From contig CAZRTJ010000020.1 of NCBI GenBank assembly GCA_964602985.1, positions 1 through 64,000 on the forward strand: a stretch of 64,000 bases of DNA. Reading direction: 5' to 3'. The stretch comes from CAYZJB01 sp964602985 (GTDB lineage Bacteria; CLD3; SB21). The notes beneath the pieces are model-generated. The model saw only the letters and a program-made list of their open reading frames with translations, had not been told where the DNA came from and searched no databases. The stretch's first letter is position 1. Each line of letters starts with the position of its first letter. A program made the position numbers and the translations under genes. Shown piece after piece: positions 16,208-25,781 of this stretch.

Positions 16208-17191
16208 TCAGCGGGACACCACGGGCCGCCTGCCGAATCGATGATGAAGCATCCGCACCCATGCCGCAGCCGGCAACAACAACCAGAAATGCCAGGACAC
16301 CAGGGCGGCCCCAACGGTCACACCCAGGACCGTACACACCATCAACCATTTGCCGCTGCGAATGATCGAATCAACGGACGCCGGATCGCAAAGGAAGTGA
16401 ACGATCGCGTGAAGAAACGCCAGCACGGAGATCACCCACATCCACGGCGCCCCTTGTGCGGCGAGCGCCGCAGAGAGCGCCGAGGCAACGATCAGAATGG
16501 CCAACACGTAATGACGACTCCGCCGAAGTCCGAAAAACACGATCGATGTTCGCTTGATCGGACGCGCTTGCTGATCGCCTTCATAGTCCACATAATGAAA
16601 AAGCAGCATGATTCCGATGTACATCATTCCAATGGAGGCCGCCAGCCCGATCGTCTCCCAGGTGACGATGTGGCCCTGCGCGTACGCAGAACCCACGATG
16701 TTCAGGACAATGCCTGGAAACCCGCCCAACCACTCGCCCAAAAAGGGCCGGTACGCCAACCGAAACGGCGGAATCGAATACGCCAGGCAGATGAAATAGC
16801 CGACCAGAAAAAGAACTCCGAGATTCCAGTTCGTACGGAGACACAACACGATCACCAATCCGAGCGCAACCGTCGTCGTGATCCAAAACATCACCCACAA
16901 TTGAGGAATCGTCGCCAGTCCGGAGGCGAGCACCTTGCTCCCCCCGGATTTCTGTTCGCGTGGACGGTCAGCGCCGCTTCGCCAGTCGACGATTTCGTTC
17001 ACGATGTGCGCCGGGAAACCCTGCACGGCAGAAGCGATGAGAATACACAGAAAGAAATGGATCCAATTGACCTCGCCCGTGGTTCGAGCCGCAACCGCTG
17101 TCCCCACCACGACCGTCAGGACGGCCCAAACGAAGACGGCCTGAATGCGGAAAATCATGAACCACGCTTTGGGCCTCGCCAGCGAGTTCAC
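16208..17191 (-). CDS. UbiA-family prenyltransferase
   Basis: A 327-residue, multi-helix membrane protein. The first prenyl-diphosphate-binding motif is NEIVDWRSGADRP (an NxxxD...D pattern, about 65-77), and the second is HYVDYEGDQQ (about 199-208). Such enzymes attach an isoprenoid chain to an aromatic acceptor. The thioesterase encoded just upstream and the polyprenyl synthase downstream make quinone synthesis (MenA-like) a reasonable guess, but the aromatic substrate is not determined. Confidence 0.85.
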   Translation of the reverse strand: MNSLARPKAWFMIFRIQAVFVWAVLTVVVGTAVAARTTGEVNWIHFFLCILIASAVQGFPAHIVNEIVDWRSGADRPREQKSGGSKVLASGLATIPQLWVMFWITTTVALGLVIVLCLRTNWNLGVLFLVGYFICLAYSIPPFRLAYRPFLGEWLGGFPGIVLNIVGSAYAQGHIVTWETIGLAASIGMMYIGIMLLFHYVDYEGDQQARPIKRTSIVFFGLRRSRHYVLAILIVASALSAALAAQGAPWMWVISVLAFLHAIVHFLCDPASVDSIIRSGKWLMVCTVLGVTVGAALVSWHFWLLLPAAAWVRMLHHRFGRRPVVSR

Positions 17192-17646
17192 GAAGGCGTC
17201 ATGGGTTTGGTCAGGATGAAGTTGATCGTCGATTTGGCCACGGCATTTCCCTCCGTGTCGACGATATGGATGTCCACCACATTGATCCGCGACCCTTGCC
17301 GGATCACGCGTGCATGAGCCGTAATATCCGATTGAGCGCGATTCAAATACGCAATATGAAGATCGACCGTGGCAAAACTCATGTGCCCGTCAAACAGCGT
17401 CGCCAGCGCAAAGGCCGCCGCCGTGTCGGCCAGGGTGGAGACAATCCCGCCATGAATCGTGCCTCGGCTTCTCACTCCATTGGAAATACGATCCTGGTAC
17501 GGCAGTCGCATCGCACAATAGCCGGCGGACAATTCCTCAATCTCGAACTGGAATAACGAGTGAATGGAATGATGTCTCAACCGCTCCTTGAGACGAGTCA
17601 CCAGATCGTCCGAAATACGATTCACGAAATTGCCCTTCGCCATCAT
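17188..17646 (-). CDS. PaaI-type hotdog-fold acyl-CoA thioesterase
   Basis: The 152-residue protein carries the hotdog signature NGVRSRGTIHGGIVSTLADTAAAFAL, the usual G-x-IHGG...D of PaaI/YdiI-like enzymes, then VDLHIAYLNRA. It hydrolyses an acyl- or aroyl-CoA. Overlap with the UbiA gene by four bases suggests a shared pathway; dihydroxynaphthoyl-CoA is one candidate substrate but this is inference. The ATG at 17646 is followed by another at 17643 and either could be used; no strong ribosome-binding site separates them. Confidence 0.8.
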   Translation of the reverse strand: MMAKGNFVNRISDDLVTRLKERLRHHSIHSLFQFEIEELSAGYCAMRLPYQDRISNGVRSRGTIHGGIVSTLADTAAAFALATLFDGHMSFATVDLHIAYLNRAQSDITAHARVIRQGSRINVVDIHIVDTEGNAVAKSTINFILTKPMTPS

Positions 17647-17771
17647 GTCCGAACAAGGTATGCCTTCGCACGGGAATTGGCAAGGGGCGGCGGCGCGAAA
17701 AACGGCTTTGATTCGTTCAGAAAGCGGAAGTGACGAGTGGCCCCTTCCGTTTTCCAAATGTGTGTCTTCCC

Positions 17772-19265
17772 TCACTCCTCCGCGTCGTCCTCGCCTCGTG
17801 TCGTGACGCCGGATTTCTTCGCTTTGAATCCTCCGGCGAGGTCCATGACGCACATGTGGCGATAGCCTTTGTGCGGGCCGCACGCGATGCCGACGGCTTT
17901 GTAGGCGGGATTCATGATGTTCTTCCGATGACCGCGCGACGGTACGCCGTCGTCGATCAGTAAGGACAACACGATCCGCCGGGCATCGTTGTTGCCGTAA
18001 TCGATGTTTTCGCCCGCCGTGGACAGCCATGATCCGTAGCGCTCCATCCGCTGAAAAGGAGTACTGCCGTCCGACCCATTGTGACCGACGTCCCTTGTTT
18101 CTCCCTGGTCCTCGACATGATCTTTTGCGGCGAGGGACAGTCCCTTACTGGGCCGGATCGAGTCGACGGGGCTCATACTCATGAGCGCGTCGTAGCACTC
18201 CTGCGCCGCCGCGCGGCCTTCCTGCGTCACCAGCGTCACCTCGCCCGGCATTTTCAACATCCTGCCGTCGAAATACTGCATGAGATTCTTGACGTGTTGC
18301 GCATAGCCTTTCGGATCCCGCCGCACGGCATTGAGTTCGTAGAATACTTGTTTTTCCAACTGCGTTAGATACGACATGGACGCGGTTTTCGACTGCTGGA
18401 CAGACTTGATCGGCGTTTTCACCTCGGTTTCGGAATGGACCGTCCCTGCAAACAAGTCTTTCAACGATTTCTTGGAGTCTCCCACAAAGGCATTGTTGTA
18501 CGCAATCTTACCGTCCCAGTTGTCGTGATCCACCCACATATCGTACGCCCCACCGGGAAGTTTACCGTAATCGACCGATTCCTCGCTGAAATCCTCATAC
18601 CCCTTGTACGAGTCCCCGAGCGTCCTACCCGCGAACAAATGCGCGACAAAATGCTGAAACGCGTCTCCGTACCAGTTGGCATAATACCCGGAGAAGCCCA
18701 CGTCCATGAACGGTTGTGAGTACATGGCCACTCGCCGCTTGGCTTCGCGCAGATCGATGTGACCGATATCGGAACCGGAATTGCCCGCCGTGAAACATCC
18801 GTAGATCATCACGATCGCGCCAGGTGCGAGCTTCAGTTCTTTGCGAAGAAGATCCGAGGAAACAAAGTCGTTCTTGAGTGCAAATCCACCGACCCACTTC
18901 GGCGGTTCACTGCCGTCATAGACGCCGTGACCGCGATACATCAGGAAGTGCGCCCCTTCCGATTTTGCACGGATGTCGCTCCACGAGTTGCTTGGCGTGT
19001 AGTACTCGTACACCGTCACGCCGTTATCCCGCAGCGTTTTCGCCGTCTGCCGGAGGTTCTTGATTTCCGAGGTCGTCCAGCTGCCGTCATCACCGTCGAT
19101 AGGCGCTCCGATCAGGACGGCCTTCAGTCCCTCGATGTGCACCGTCGCCTGCGGCAGTGCGCCCCGCAGACGGAGTTCGACCGGCGCTTTGGGAGAAGCA
19201 GTCGAAACCACATGCTGAGCAGACAGAGATAGCGAAATCAGGAAGAACAGAAAGGTCGTTTTCAT
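17772..19265 (-). CDS. Secreted caspase-like peptidase domain fused to a CAP/SCP domain
   Basis: A 497-residue protein with a signal peptide (MKTTFLFFLISLSLSAQ). Residues about 45-215 look like a caspase-fold domain: a strand LKAVLIGAPIDGDDG, the His of MYRGHGVYDG (His113) and the Cys of IVMIYGCFTAGNSG (Cys157), spaced as in a clan CD His-Cys dyad. Residues about 300-480 are a CAP domain: KDHVEDQGETRDVGHNG, GENIDYG (418-424) and SRGHRKNIMNPAYKAVGI (443-460) supply its His/Glu cavity residues. A charged tail (TRGEDDAEE) ends it. Both active-site sets appear intact. Function is unknown; an extracellular protease or self-processing CAP protein is inferred. Confidence 0.75.
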   Translation of the reverse strand: MKTTFLFFLISLSLSAQHVVSTASPKAPVELRLRGALPQATVHIEGLKAVLIGAPIDGDDGSWTTSEIKNLRQTAKTLRDNGVTVYEYYTPSNSWSDIRAKSEGAHFLMYRGHGVYDGSEPPKWVGGFALKNDFVSSDLLRKELKLAPGAIVMIYGCFTAGNSGSDIGHIDLREAKRRVAMYSQPFMDVGFSGYYANWYGDAFQHFVAHLFAGRTLGDSYKGYEDFSEESVDYGKLPGGAYDMWVDHDNWDGKIAYNNAFVGDSKKSLKDLFAGTVHSETEVKTPIKSVQQSKTASMSYLTQLEKQVFYELNAVRRDPKGYAQHVKNLMQYFDGRMLKMPGEVTLVTQEGRAAAQECYDALMSMSPVDSIRPSKGLSLAAKDHVEDQGETRDVGHNGSDGSTPFQRMERYGSWLSTAGENIDYGNNDARRIVLSLLIDDGVPSRGHRKNIMNPAYKAVGIACGPHKGYRHMCVMDLAGGFKAKKSGVTTRGEDDAEE

Positions 19266-19483
19266 CGGGGAACTCCTTTGGGTGAAGGGTCGATCATCGG
19301 CAAGACTTCATGCGGATCATGGCGACAAGGTAAGCCGGAAGCGCCGCAGCTTCAAGAACTCGTGTGGAGTCTCGTGTGAAGAAGGCGCTGACGCATCCAT
19401 CCGTGTATTTGGCCTTGATCAAACTTTGCCATTTTGCTATCATCCACTGCTGCAAACCCCAACTCATCCACCAAGGAATCACG

Positions 19484-21091
19484 ATGCGCTGTTTCTCCGC
19501 TTTTTTCGTGGCGTGCCTGGTTTCATGCACAAGCCGCCAGACCGTGAACGTCACCCCGACTTTTCCGGATCTTTCGCAAGATCGCATGCGAATGCACATG
19601 AACTTCCTGGCATCCGATGAATTGGAAGGCCGCGAGGCTGGCACGAAGGGAGAGAAGATCGCCGCACTGTATTTGCAAAATCAACTCCATAGTTTCGGTC
19701 TGCGGCCGTTTGCGCTGCAGAAATTCGCAGCTGACAGCGTTTTCTCCTTTCTTCAGCCGTATGAGGCCACCAAAATTTCCCTCCTCCCCGGAACTGTCAT
19801 GACGGTGTACGACAGTTCCACGCGCAAGGAAATGCGGCTGACGTACGGCGAGTACTTCTCCAATTTCCATGAGTATCTTTTCCCCACCAGCATCCAGGGT
19901 CCGCTCGTGTTCGCCGGGTATGGCATCACCGCGCCGGAGTACAATCACGACGATTACGCCACTCTCGACGTGAAGGGGAAGATCGTGGTGGTCCTCGAAG
20001 GCGAGCCGTCCTCCGACGATCCCGCCGTCTTCAACGGCATTTTGCAAACCTACTACTCCTCCACGATGTTCTACAAACGGCATCGCGCAAAAGAACTGGG
20101 CGCGCGTGGTATCATCGCGTTGGCCTATCCGCAACTGCTCTCCAAGTGGAGTGATTTCATCGACTACTTTCAAAGCAGTTCCATGTCGTTTTCGACCCCG
20201 GCCCTGTTTGAACCCGATTCCGCCCGCACGCCGTTCTTCTATTGTGGCCACGCGTTCCTTGAGAGGATCCTCGCCGGACAACTCGTCACCTATGACAGTC
20301 TCCGAAGCCTGATCGCTTCCGGCAAACCGCTGCCGGTATTTCCGCTTCGCAAATTGCACGGCACCATTCGCGTCAATACCCAGGTATCCGTTGTTCGCTC
20401 CAACAACGTCATCGGAGTGATCGAAGGCAGGGATCCAAAACTGAAAGACGAATTCGTTGCCATCGGCGCGCACTACGACCATCTCGGGGTCGATGCGCAG
20501 GGGAACGTATTCAACGGCGCCGACGATGACGCGTCGGGGACCATTGCCGTCCTGGAGGCGGCACGGGCGCTGGCCGCATCGAAGCAGAACCGACGATCCA
20601 TCCTGGTCGTGTTTCACGGCGGGGAAGAGAAGGGACTCCTGGGCTCAGAATTCCTTACCGACAGCACGACGGACAATGCCTTTCGGATGTCGCAGATCGT
20701 CGCGCAGGTGAATCTCGATATGGTCGGACGGGAACATGAAGACAGTTTGTTTGTGATCGGGGCGGGCCGTCTCAGCAGCGAGATGGCTGCGATCGTCGAA
20801 GATGTCAATCGCGAAGACAGTCTCTTTCATTATGACTACACGTTTGATCGCGAGGACGACCCGAATCGGTACTACTTCCGCAGTGATCATTACAACTACG
20901 CTCGCTACAACATCCCCATAGTTTTCTTCTTCGACGGCATGGAAGAAGACTACCACAAGATCACGGACGACATCGAGCGGATTAACTTCCGTAAAATCGA
21001 AAAAGTCAGCCGTCTGGCAACGAAGATTATTCTCCGGATCGCCAATCGCGAAGAACGACTGAAAGTCGATCGGGCGACAACGAACGAATAA
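19484..21091 (+). CDS. M28-family zinc metallopeptidase, lipoprotein
   Basis: A 535-residue protein. The N-terminus MRCFSAFFVACLVSCTSR is a lipoprotein signal with lipobox LVSC. A PA-like insert (GKIVVVLEGEPSSDDP ... ARGIIALAYP) precedes the peptidase core. The core shows the M28 zinc ligands: GAHYDHLG (His), GADDDASGTI (bridging Asp), HGGEEKGLLGSEF (catalytic and ligand Glu pair), NLDMVGR (Asp) and RSDHYNYA (His). It is probably an envelope-anchored aminopeptidase. The start at 19484 follows AAGGA at good spacing; the frame is open upstream but has no signal sequence. Confidence 0.93.
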   Translation: MRCFSAFFVACLVSCTSRQTVNVTPTFPDLSQDRMRMHMNFLASDELEGREAGTKGEKIAALYLQNQLHSFGLRPFALQKFAADSVFSFLQPYEATKISLLPGTVMTVYDSSTRKEMRLTYGEYFSNFHEYLFPTSIQGPLVFAGYGITAPEYNHDDYATLDVKGKIVVVLEGEPSSDDPAVFNGILQTYYSSTMFYKRHRAKELGARGIIALAYPQLLSKWSDFIDYFQSSSMSFSTPALFEPDSARTPFFYCGHAFLERILAGQLVTYDSLRSLIASGKPLPVFPLRKLHGTIRVNTQVSVVRSNNVIGVIEGRDPKLKDEFVAIGAHYDHLGVDAQGNVFNGADDDASGTIAVLEAARALAASKQNRRSILVVFHGGEEKGLLGSEFLTDSTTDNAFRMSQIVAQVNLDMVGREHEDSLFVIGAGRLSSEMAAIVEDVNREDSLFHYDYTFDREDDPNRYYFRSDHYNYARYNIPIVFFFDGMEEDYHKITDDIERINFRKIEKVSRLATKIILRIANREERLKVDRATTNE

Positions 21092-21112
21092 ACAGGAATC
21101 GGTTCGGGGGGG

Positions 21113-21472
21113 TCAGAGGGTGTTGATCAGCTCGGCCAGTTTGCCAAGTCCGCCCATGCCCGTCTTGGCAAAGAGCGCGTCAGCGCCCGCCGCTTCCGCC
21201 TGGGCGCGATATTCCTCCAATGAACCGGTATGAAAGATCACTTTGGGACGGGCTGCGTCGGCGGCTTTGAGTTCCTGGCAGACTTCAATTCCGTTCTTGC
21301 CGGGCATGTTGGTGTCCAGAATCACGACATCCGGGTCGTAGGATTTGACCTTTTCCAACGCCTGGATTCCATCCTCTGCGAAATCCAGATCAAATCCCTG
21401 CTTGGACAAGAAAATTCGAAGGAGACTTCGCACAGTATTTTCGTCGTCCACAACCAGAACTTTCTTACCCAA
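21113..21472 (-). CDS. Single-domain response regulator (CheY-like receiver)
   Basis: A 119-residue stand-alone receiver. It shows KVLVVDDENTVRSLL (acidic pair), VVILDTNMPGKNGIEVC (phosphorylated Asp) and VIFHTGSLEEYRAQAEAAGADALFAKTG (conserved Thr/Ser and Lys). No output domain is present. It could be a target of the CheA eight kilobases away or of another kinase; it lies alone between the M28 gene (convergent) and dprA (same strand, 15 bases). Confidence 0.9.
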   Translation of the reverse strand: MGKKVLVVDDENTVRSLLRIFLSKQGFDLDFAEDGIQALEKVKSYDPDVVILDTNMPGKNGIEVCQELKAADAARPKVIFHTGSLEEYRAQAEAAGADALFAKTGMGGLGKLAELINTL

Positions 21473-21487
21473 AGGAAATTCCTTTCG

Positions 21488-22585
21488 TTACACGCGGCAA
21501 AAGTGTTTTCCCGCCGTTTGTCTGACAATCCCCTGCAGTTCGAGATTCAACAAGGTATTTAACGCCTCCGCGATGGCCAGATTCGATTTCTTGGAGATGG
21601 TGTCAATGTGCAGCGGTTCTCGTTCGAGCGCACTCAGCAGAGTCGATTCGGCCGGCGTCAGAGAAAGAGACATCTGAGCCGCCGCGCGCGGAGCCGGCTC
21701 GAGATACTGTTGGATCTCTGCGAGGATGTCCTCGACGGATTCGGTGAGTTTGGCGCCCTGTTTGATCAGCCGGTTGGGCCCGCGGGACTTCGGCGCATAC
21801 GCCGGCCCCGGCACCGCGAACACCTCGCGATTTTGGTCAACCGCAAAATCCGCCGTGATCATCGCACCGCTTTTTTCGCCCGCCTCGACGATCACCACGC
21901 CCAGCGACATCCCACTGATGATTCGATTGCGACCCGGAAAGTGAACCGCGTCGGGGGGCGTTTGCATGGGATATTCGGACACGAGGGCCCCTTGGTCCAG
22001 CATATCCAGGGCCAGTTTGAGGTTTTCCGGAGGATAGATCCGATCCACTCCGCAGCCCATGACCGCCACGGTCGTGCCGCCGGATTGAAGAGCCGCCAGG
22101 TGAGCCTGTGTGTCAATGCCTCTCGCCAACCCGGACACAACGGTCACACCGGCACGTGCCAACTCGCGCGCCAGCGAATCCGCCATGGTCTTTCCGTACG
22201 TCGTGGGTCCGCGTGTCCCGACGACCCCGATCGCCGGCTTCTGCAACGCTTCCACCTGACCCCGCACAAACAGAAAGGCCGGACTGTCCGGTAACTGTCG
22301 CAGCAGGGGAGGAAACTCCGGCTCCGTGAAGAGCACCAGCTTCGTCTGATACTGACTCATCCATCGCATCTGATCGCGCGCAAACTCATCGTCTCGGAGC
22401 GAGCGATTACGAATGACGTCGGCGGTCTTCGTGTCGATACCGTCCGTGGCCGTCAGATCCCGACGCGAAGCCGCAAGCGCTCTGCCCGCGTCGCCGAATT
22501 TGGTAAGCAGCGCGCGGATGCGCCCATGCCCGATCCCGGGAAGGTTCGCCAGCAGCAACGTTTCCTTGAGTACGTCTGTTGTCAT
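21488..22585 (-). CDS. dprA: DNA-processing protein DprA
   Basis: The 365-residue product has an N-terminal helical SAM-like part (LANLPGIGHGRIRALLTKFGD), then the Rossmann-type DprA core: GVVGTRGPTTYGKTMADSLARELARAGVTVVSGLARGID, FPGRNRIISGMSLGVVIVEAGEKSGAMITA and the usual PGPAYAPKSRGPNRLIKQGA. A winged-helix-like C-terminus follows (LLSALEREPLHIDTISKKSNLAIAEALNTLLNLELQGIVRQ). DprA loads RecA on incoming single-stranded DNA in transformation. The neighbouring receiver gene is co-directional, but no functional link is evident. Confidence 0.96.
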   Translation of the reverse strand: MTTDVLKETLLLANLPGIGHGRIRALLTKFGDAGRALAASRRDLTATDGIDTKTADVIRNRSLRDDEFARDQMRWMSQYQTKLVLFTEPEFPPLLRQLPDSPAFLFVRGQVEALQKPAIGVVGTRGPTTYGKTMADSLARELARAGVTVVSGLARGIDTQAHLAALQSGGTTVAVMGCGVDRIYPPENLKLALDMLDQGALVSEYPMQTPPDAVHFPGRNRIISGMSLGVVIVEAGEKSGAMITADFAVDQNREVFAVPGPAYAPKSRGPNRLIKQGAKLTESVEDILAEIQQYLEPAPRAAAQMSLSLTPAESTLLSALEREPLHIDTISKKSNLAIAEALNTLLNLELQGIVRQTAGKHFCRV

Positions 22586-22707
22586 ACGAGTGACGTTGGA
22601 TTGTAAGAGCCCAGCCCAACTTACACAAATCCCGATGTCTTTGCAAAACTTTTGTCACGTCCCGCCCAATTTCTTGAATCTACCCGCGGGAAAATGTACC
22701 TTTTCGC

Positions 22708-23034
22708 ATGGGTTCAAAGAATTCGCACATTGTGTATTCCACCGATCCCGATTTCGTTCCGGAGGAATCTTCGGAGAAGCCGACGGTCTCCAAGTCTCTC
22801 GCGGTTCGGATGTCCCTTGATCGAAAGAACCGCGCCGGCAAGTCCGTGACAGTGCTGGAGGGATTCTCGGAATCGGCAGAAGACATCGAGCAACTGGCCA
22901 AACGACTGAAAACGAAATGCGCTACGGGCGGAACGGTCAAAGACCGGAGAATCGAAATTCAGGGCGATCACCGGGCGAAGATCGAGGTCGAACTTCAACG
23001 ACGCGGTTATCGCGTCAAACGCGTCGGCGGCTAG
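22708..23034 (+). CDS. SUI1/YciH-family translation initiation factor-like protein
   Basis: A 108-residue protein whose C-terminal 80 residues match the eIF1/SUI1 fold as found in bacterial YciH: LDRKNRAGKSVTVLEGFSE, LAKRLKTKCATGGTVKDRRIEIQGDHRAKI and a basic end RRGYRVKRVGG. YciH is thought to influence initiation fidelity on the 30S subunit. The N-terminal 30 residues are variable and polar. It stands alone, divergent from dprA. Confidence 0.88.
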   Translation: MGSKNSHIVYSTDPDFVPEESSEKPTVSKSLAVRMSLDRKNRAGKSVTVLEGFSESAEDIEQLAKRLKTKCATGGTVKDRRIEIQGDHRAKIEVELQRRGYRVKRVGG

Positions 23035-23197
23035 ATTTTCCTTTGTTTTTGAAGGGCACGCCGTACATTGCCCCACACATCGTGAGACATCCATACATGA
23101 ACGAACAAAAAATCTCATGGCTCGCAGAGATCGCGTCCGGATCGTGCCGGAGCGTCTCGTCTTGAGTCGCGACCACGAACCCTTGGAGTGAGGTGTT

Positions 23198-24526
23198 ATG
23201 TCCGTTGTGATCCTGGCGATTGGACTGATTGTTTTTCTTGCACACTTTTTCACCGCCGTTTTTGAAAAGACAAAAATTCCGGACGTCCTGTTGTTGATGC
23301 TCATCGGCATGATCGGTGGGCCCGCTCTGGGTCTGGTTTCTCCGGACGACTTCGGACGATTTGGACCCGTCCTCACGACGGTGGCGCTCATCATTATTCT
23401 CTTCGAAGGCGGAACCACACTGAACGTGAGCACCCTTGGCAAAGCCATCGGACCTACGCTGACGCTCACGTTATTGACCTTCGTCGTGACCGCGTCCTTC
23501 TTTGCTGTCCTGTGCGTGGGCATGTTGGGTTTCTCCGAGTTGGCCGGAATGACTGCCGGGGCCATCGTTGGCGGCACGTCGTCTGCGGTAGTCGTCCCGA
23601 TGGTTCGCGGTCTTCGGATGAAGGACCCGGGGGGCACGATTCTGATTCTGGAATCCGCTTTGACGGATGTGCTGTGTATCGTGATGGCGTTTTCTTTTCT
23701 GGAGGCCTTTCAGGAAGGGGACTTGACGACATCACAAATCGTATTGAATATCTTGAAGTCTCTTGGAATCGCCATGCTGTTGGGATTTCTGGGCAGCGTG
23801 GCCTGGCAAGCGATTCTGGTGTGGGTTCGCCGATTTCCCAACACGCTGTTCACCACGTTTGCGTTTATCTTTGTCCTGTACGGGTCGGCGGAACTTCTCG
23901 GATTCAGCGGCGCGATCACCGCGTTGAGCTTCGGAATTACGATGACGAATTTTGAAAATCTGGGATTAAAGAAATTACCGGTCTTTCGAAATCGTCCTCT
24001 TGCAGAACTCACCTCGCGCGAAAAGTCGTTCTACAGTGAGATGGTGTTTCTCCTGAAGACGTTTTTCTTTTTGTACCTGGGTCTTTCCATTCGATTTGAC
24101 AATCTCCTGCTCGTCGTGTTCGGCTGTGGCGCCGTCGCCGGCATTTACTTTCTCCGCCTCCTCGTGACCCGACTGGTGACCTCCCGTAAGACCGAGTGGA
24201 AGGATGCCTCCCTCATCTCCATCATGGTGCCCAAAGGCCTCGCCGCGGCCGTTCTCGCGGGCCTCCCCGCGCAAATGGGAATGCCGGAAGGCGAATCGAT
24301 CCAAAGTTTGACCTACTCTGTCGTCTTCTTCAGCATCCTGACCACAGCCGTTTTCGTCCCTTTGATCGACAAGACTGCGCTTCAACATCTGTACCGTCGA
24401 ATTTTTTCGACGTTCGCCGACGCACCTGCGCCGGCTCCTGTCACCGCGGACACCTCATTGTCCGAGCAACCCTCACCCAACCCAACGGAAGAACATGGAA
24501 TCCTCACAGTACCAAGACGCGATTGA
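23198..24526 (+). CDS. Cation:proton antiporter (CPA1/NhaP-like)
   Basis: A 442-residue protein with about 12 hydrophobic helices. The FEGGTTLNVSTLG segment (about 70-82), the GAIVGGTSSAVVVPMV loop and ESALTDVLCIVMAF correspond to the ion-binding core of CPA exchangers, including the conserved 'ALTD' acidic site. The last 45 residues are a soluble, Pro/Ala-rich tail. It should exchange Na+ or K+ for protons across the inner membrane; the ion is not determined. GAGGT precedes the ATG. Its 3' end overlaps the next gene by 32 bases. Confidence 0.9.
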   Translation: MSVVILAIGLIVFLAHFFTAVFEKTKIPDVLLLMLIGMIGGPALGLVSPDDFGRFGPVLTTVALIIILFEGGTTLNVSTLGKAIGPTLTLTLLTFVVTASFFAVLCVGMLGFSELAGMTAGAIVGGTSSAVVVPMVRGLRMKDPGGTILILESALTDVLCIVMAFSFLEAFQEGDLTTSQIVLNILKSLGIAMLLGFLGSVAWQAILVWVRRFPNTLFTTFAFIFVLYGSAELLGFSGAITALSFGITMTNFENLGLKKLPVFRNRPLAELTSREKSFYSEMVFLLKTFFFLYLGLSIRFDNLLLVVFGCGAVAGIYFLRLLVTRLVTSRKTEWKDASLISIMVPKGLAAAVLAGLPAQMGMPEGESIQSLTYSVVFFSILTTAVFVPLIDKTALQHLYRRIFSTFADAPAPAPVTADTSLSEQPSPNPTEEHGILTVPRRD

Positions 24527-25763
24527 ACGTTTTTATCTCAAGTATGGATTCGCCACGCGCGCATTGCATGCGGGCGAAAAAATCGGACAGCCCGCCTTGA
24601 AGGCACACACCAATGCGATCTACCAGACGTCCACGTTTGTTTTTGCCTCCGCGGAGGAGGGCGCCGACCTCTTCGCCCAACGTCGCGAAGGATACATCTA
24701 CACCCGTCTGGGCAATCCGACCGACATTATCGTGGAAGCGAAGCTGAATGCACTCGAGGGAATCGATGTCAAGATGCGCGACCCCGAGCACGTGCGCATC
24801 TCGTCGATTATCTTTGCGTCCGGCATGGGAGCGATCAGTTCCGCCCTCCTGGCGACCTTAAAGGCCGGGGACACACTGATCCACGGCTCTGTCCTCTACG
24901 GCTCGACCGACAGCTTCCTGAAAACCATTCTGCCCCAGTTTCAGATCCAAGCCGTGCCCTGCGACACGGAAGATCTTGCGCAATTTGAAGCCTGCATGCG
25001 GGAACACAAGCACGCCAAGGTCGTTTATTTTGAGACGCCGACCAATCCGATGATGACCGTCACCGACATCGCCGAAGTTTGTCGGATCGCCAAGAGTGTG
25101 AATCCCCATTGCCTGGTCATGGTGGACAACACGTTCGCGACGCCCTATCTCCAACGGCCGCTCAGCCTGGGCGCCGACGTCGTCATTCACAGTACGACCA
25201 AGTACATCTCCGGTCACGGGAATGTCATTGGCGGCGCCGTGATCACGAAATCGGATGCAGTGAAGGACCAGCTGTTTCATGTGATGAAGGACATGGGCGC
25301 GTGCGCCAGTCCGTTTGACGCCTGGCTGACAAACACCGGACTGAAGACTCTTCCGATCCGCATGGATCGACACTGCAAGACCGCCCTGAAGATCGCGGAA
25401 TACCTAGAGGCACATCCGCGCGTGAATCGAGTGCTCTATCCGGGTCTTCCGACGTTTCCGTATCATGACTTAGCCAAGAAACAGATGAAAGATTTTGGCG
25501 GGATCATCTCATTCGAAGTCAAAGGCGGGTACGAGGCGGCCAAAGCGGTGTTGAACCACACGCATTTGTTTTCGCTGGCAGTCAGCTTGGGCTGTGTGGA
25601 TTCCCTGATTCAACATCCAGCCACCATGACCCACGCCTCGGTCGACGAATCCCTGCGTCAGAAGCTGGGCATTTCCCCTGGCTTGATTCGCTTATCGGTG
25701 GGACTGGAAGAACCGGAAGATTTGATTCACGATTTGGAACAAGCATTGGCAAACATATCGTAA
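24495..25763 (+). CDS. Trans-sulfuration PLP enzyme (cystathionine gamma-synthase/lyase or methionine gamma-lyase family)
   Basis: A 422-residue Cys/Met metabolism PLP enzyme. FATRALHAGEKIGQ and the YTRLGNPT motif open it, ASGMGAISSALLATLKAGD binds the cofactor phosphate, and HSTTKYISGHGNVIGG carries the Schiff-base Lys. The C-terminal domain has SLGCVDSLIQHPATMTHASV, in which the residue after SLG is Cys rather than the common Gly. The precise reaction (synthase, beta- or gamma-lyase) cannot be settled from motifs. An extra 20-residue N-terminus overlaps the antiporter gene; GGAAG lies before this ATG. Confidence 0.88.
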   Translation: MESSQYQDAIERFYLKYGFATRALHAGEKIGQPALKAHTNAIYQTSTFVFASAEEGADLFAQRREGYIYTRLGNPTDIIVEAKLNALEGIDVKMRDPEHVRISSIIFASGMGAISSALLATLKAGDTLIHGSVLYGSTDSFLKTILPQFQIQAVPCDTEDLAQFEACMREHKHAKVVYFETPTNPMMTVTDIAEVCRIAKSVNPHCLVMVDNTFATPYLQRPLSLGADVVIHSTTKYISGHGNVIGGAVITKSDAVKDQLFHVMKDMGACASPFDAWLTNTGLKTLPIRMDRHCKTALKIAEYLEAHPRVNRVLYPGLPTFPYHDLAKKQMKDFGGIISFEVKGGYEAAKAVLNHTHLFSLAVSLGCVDSLIQHPATMTHASVDESLRQKLGISPGLIRLSVGLEEPEDLIHDLEQALANIS

Positions 25764-25781
25764 CGACACAACGGAGGATGT

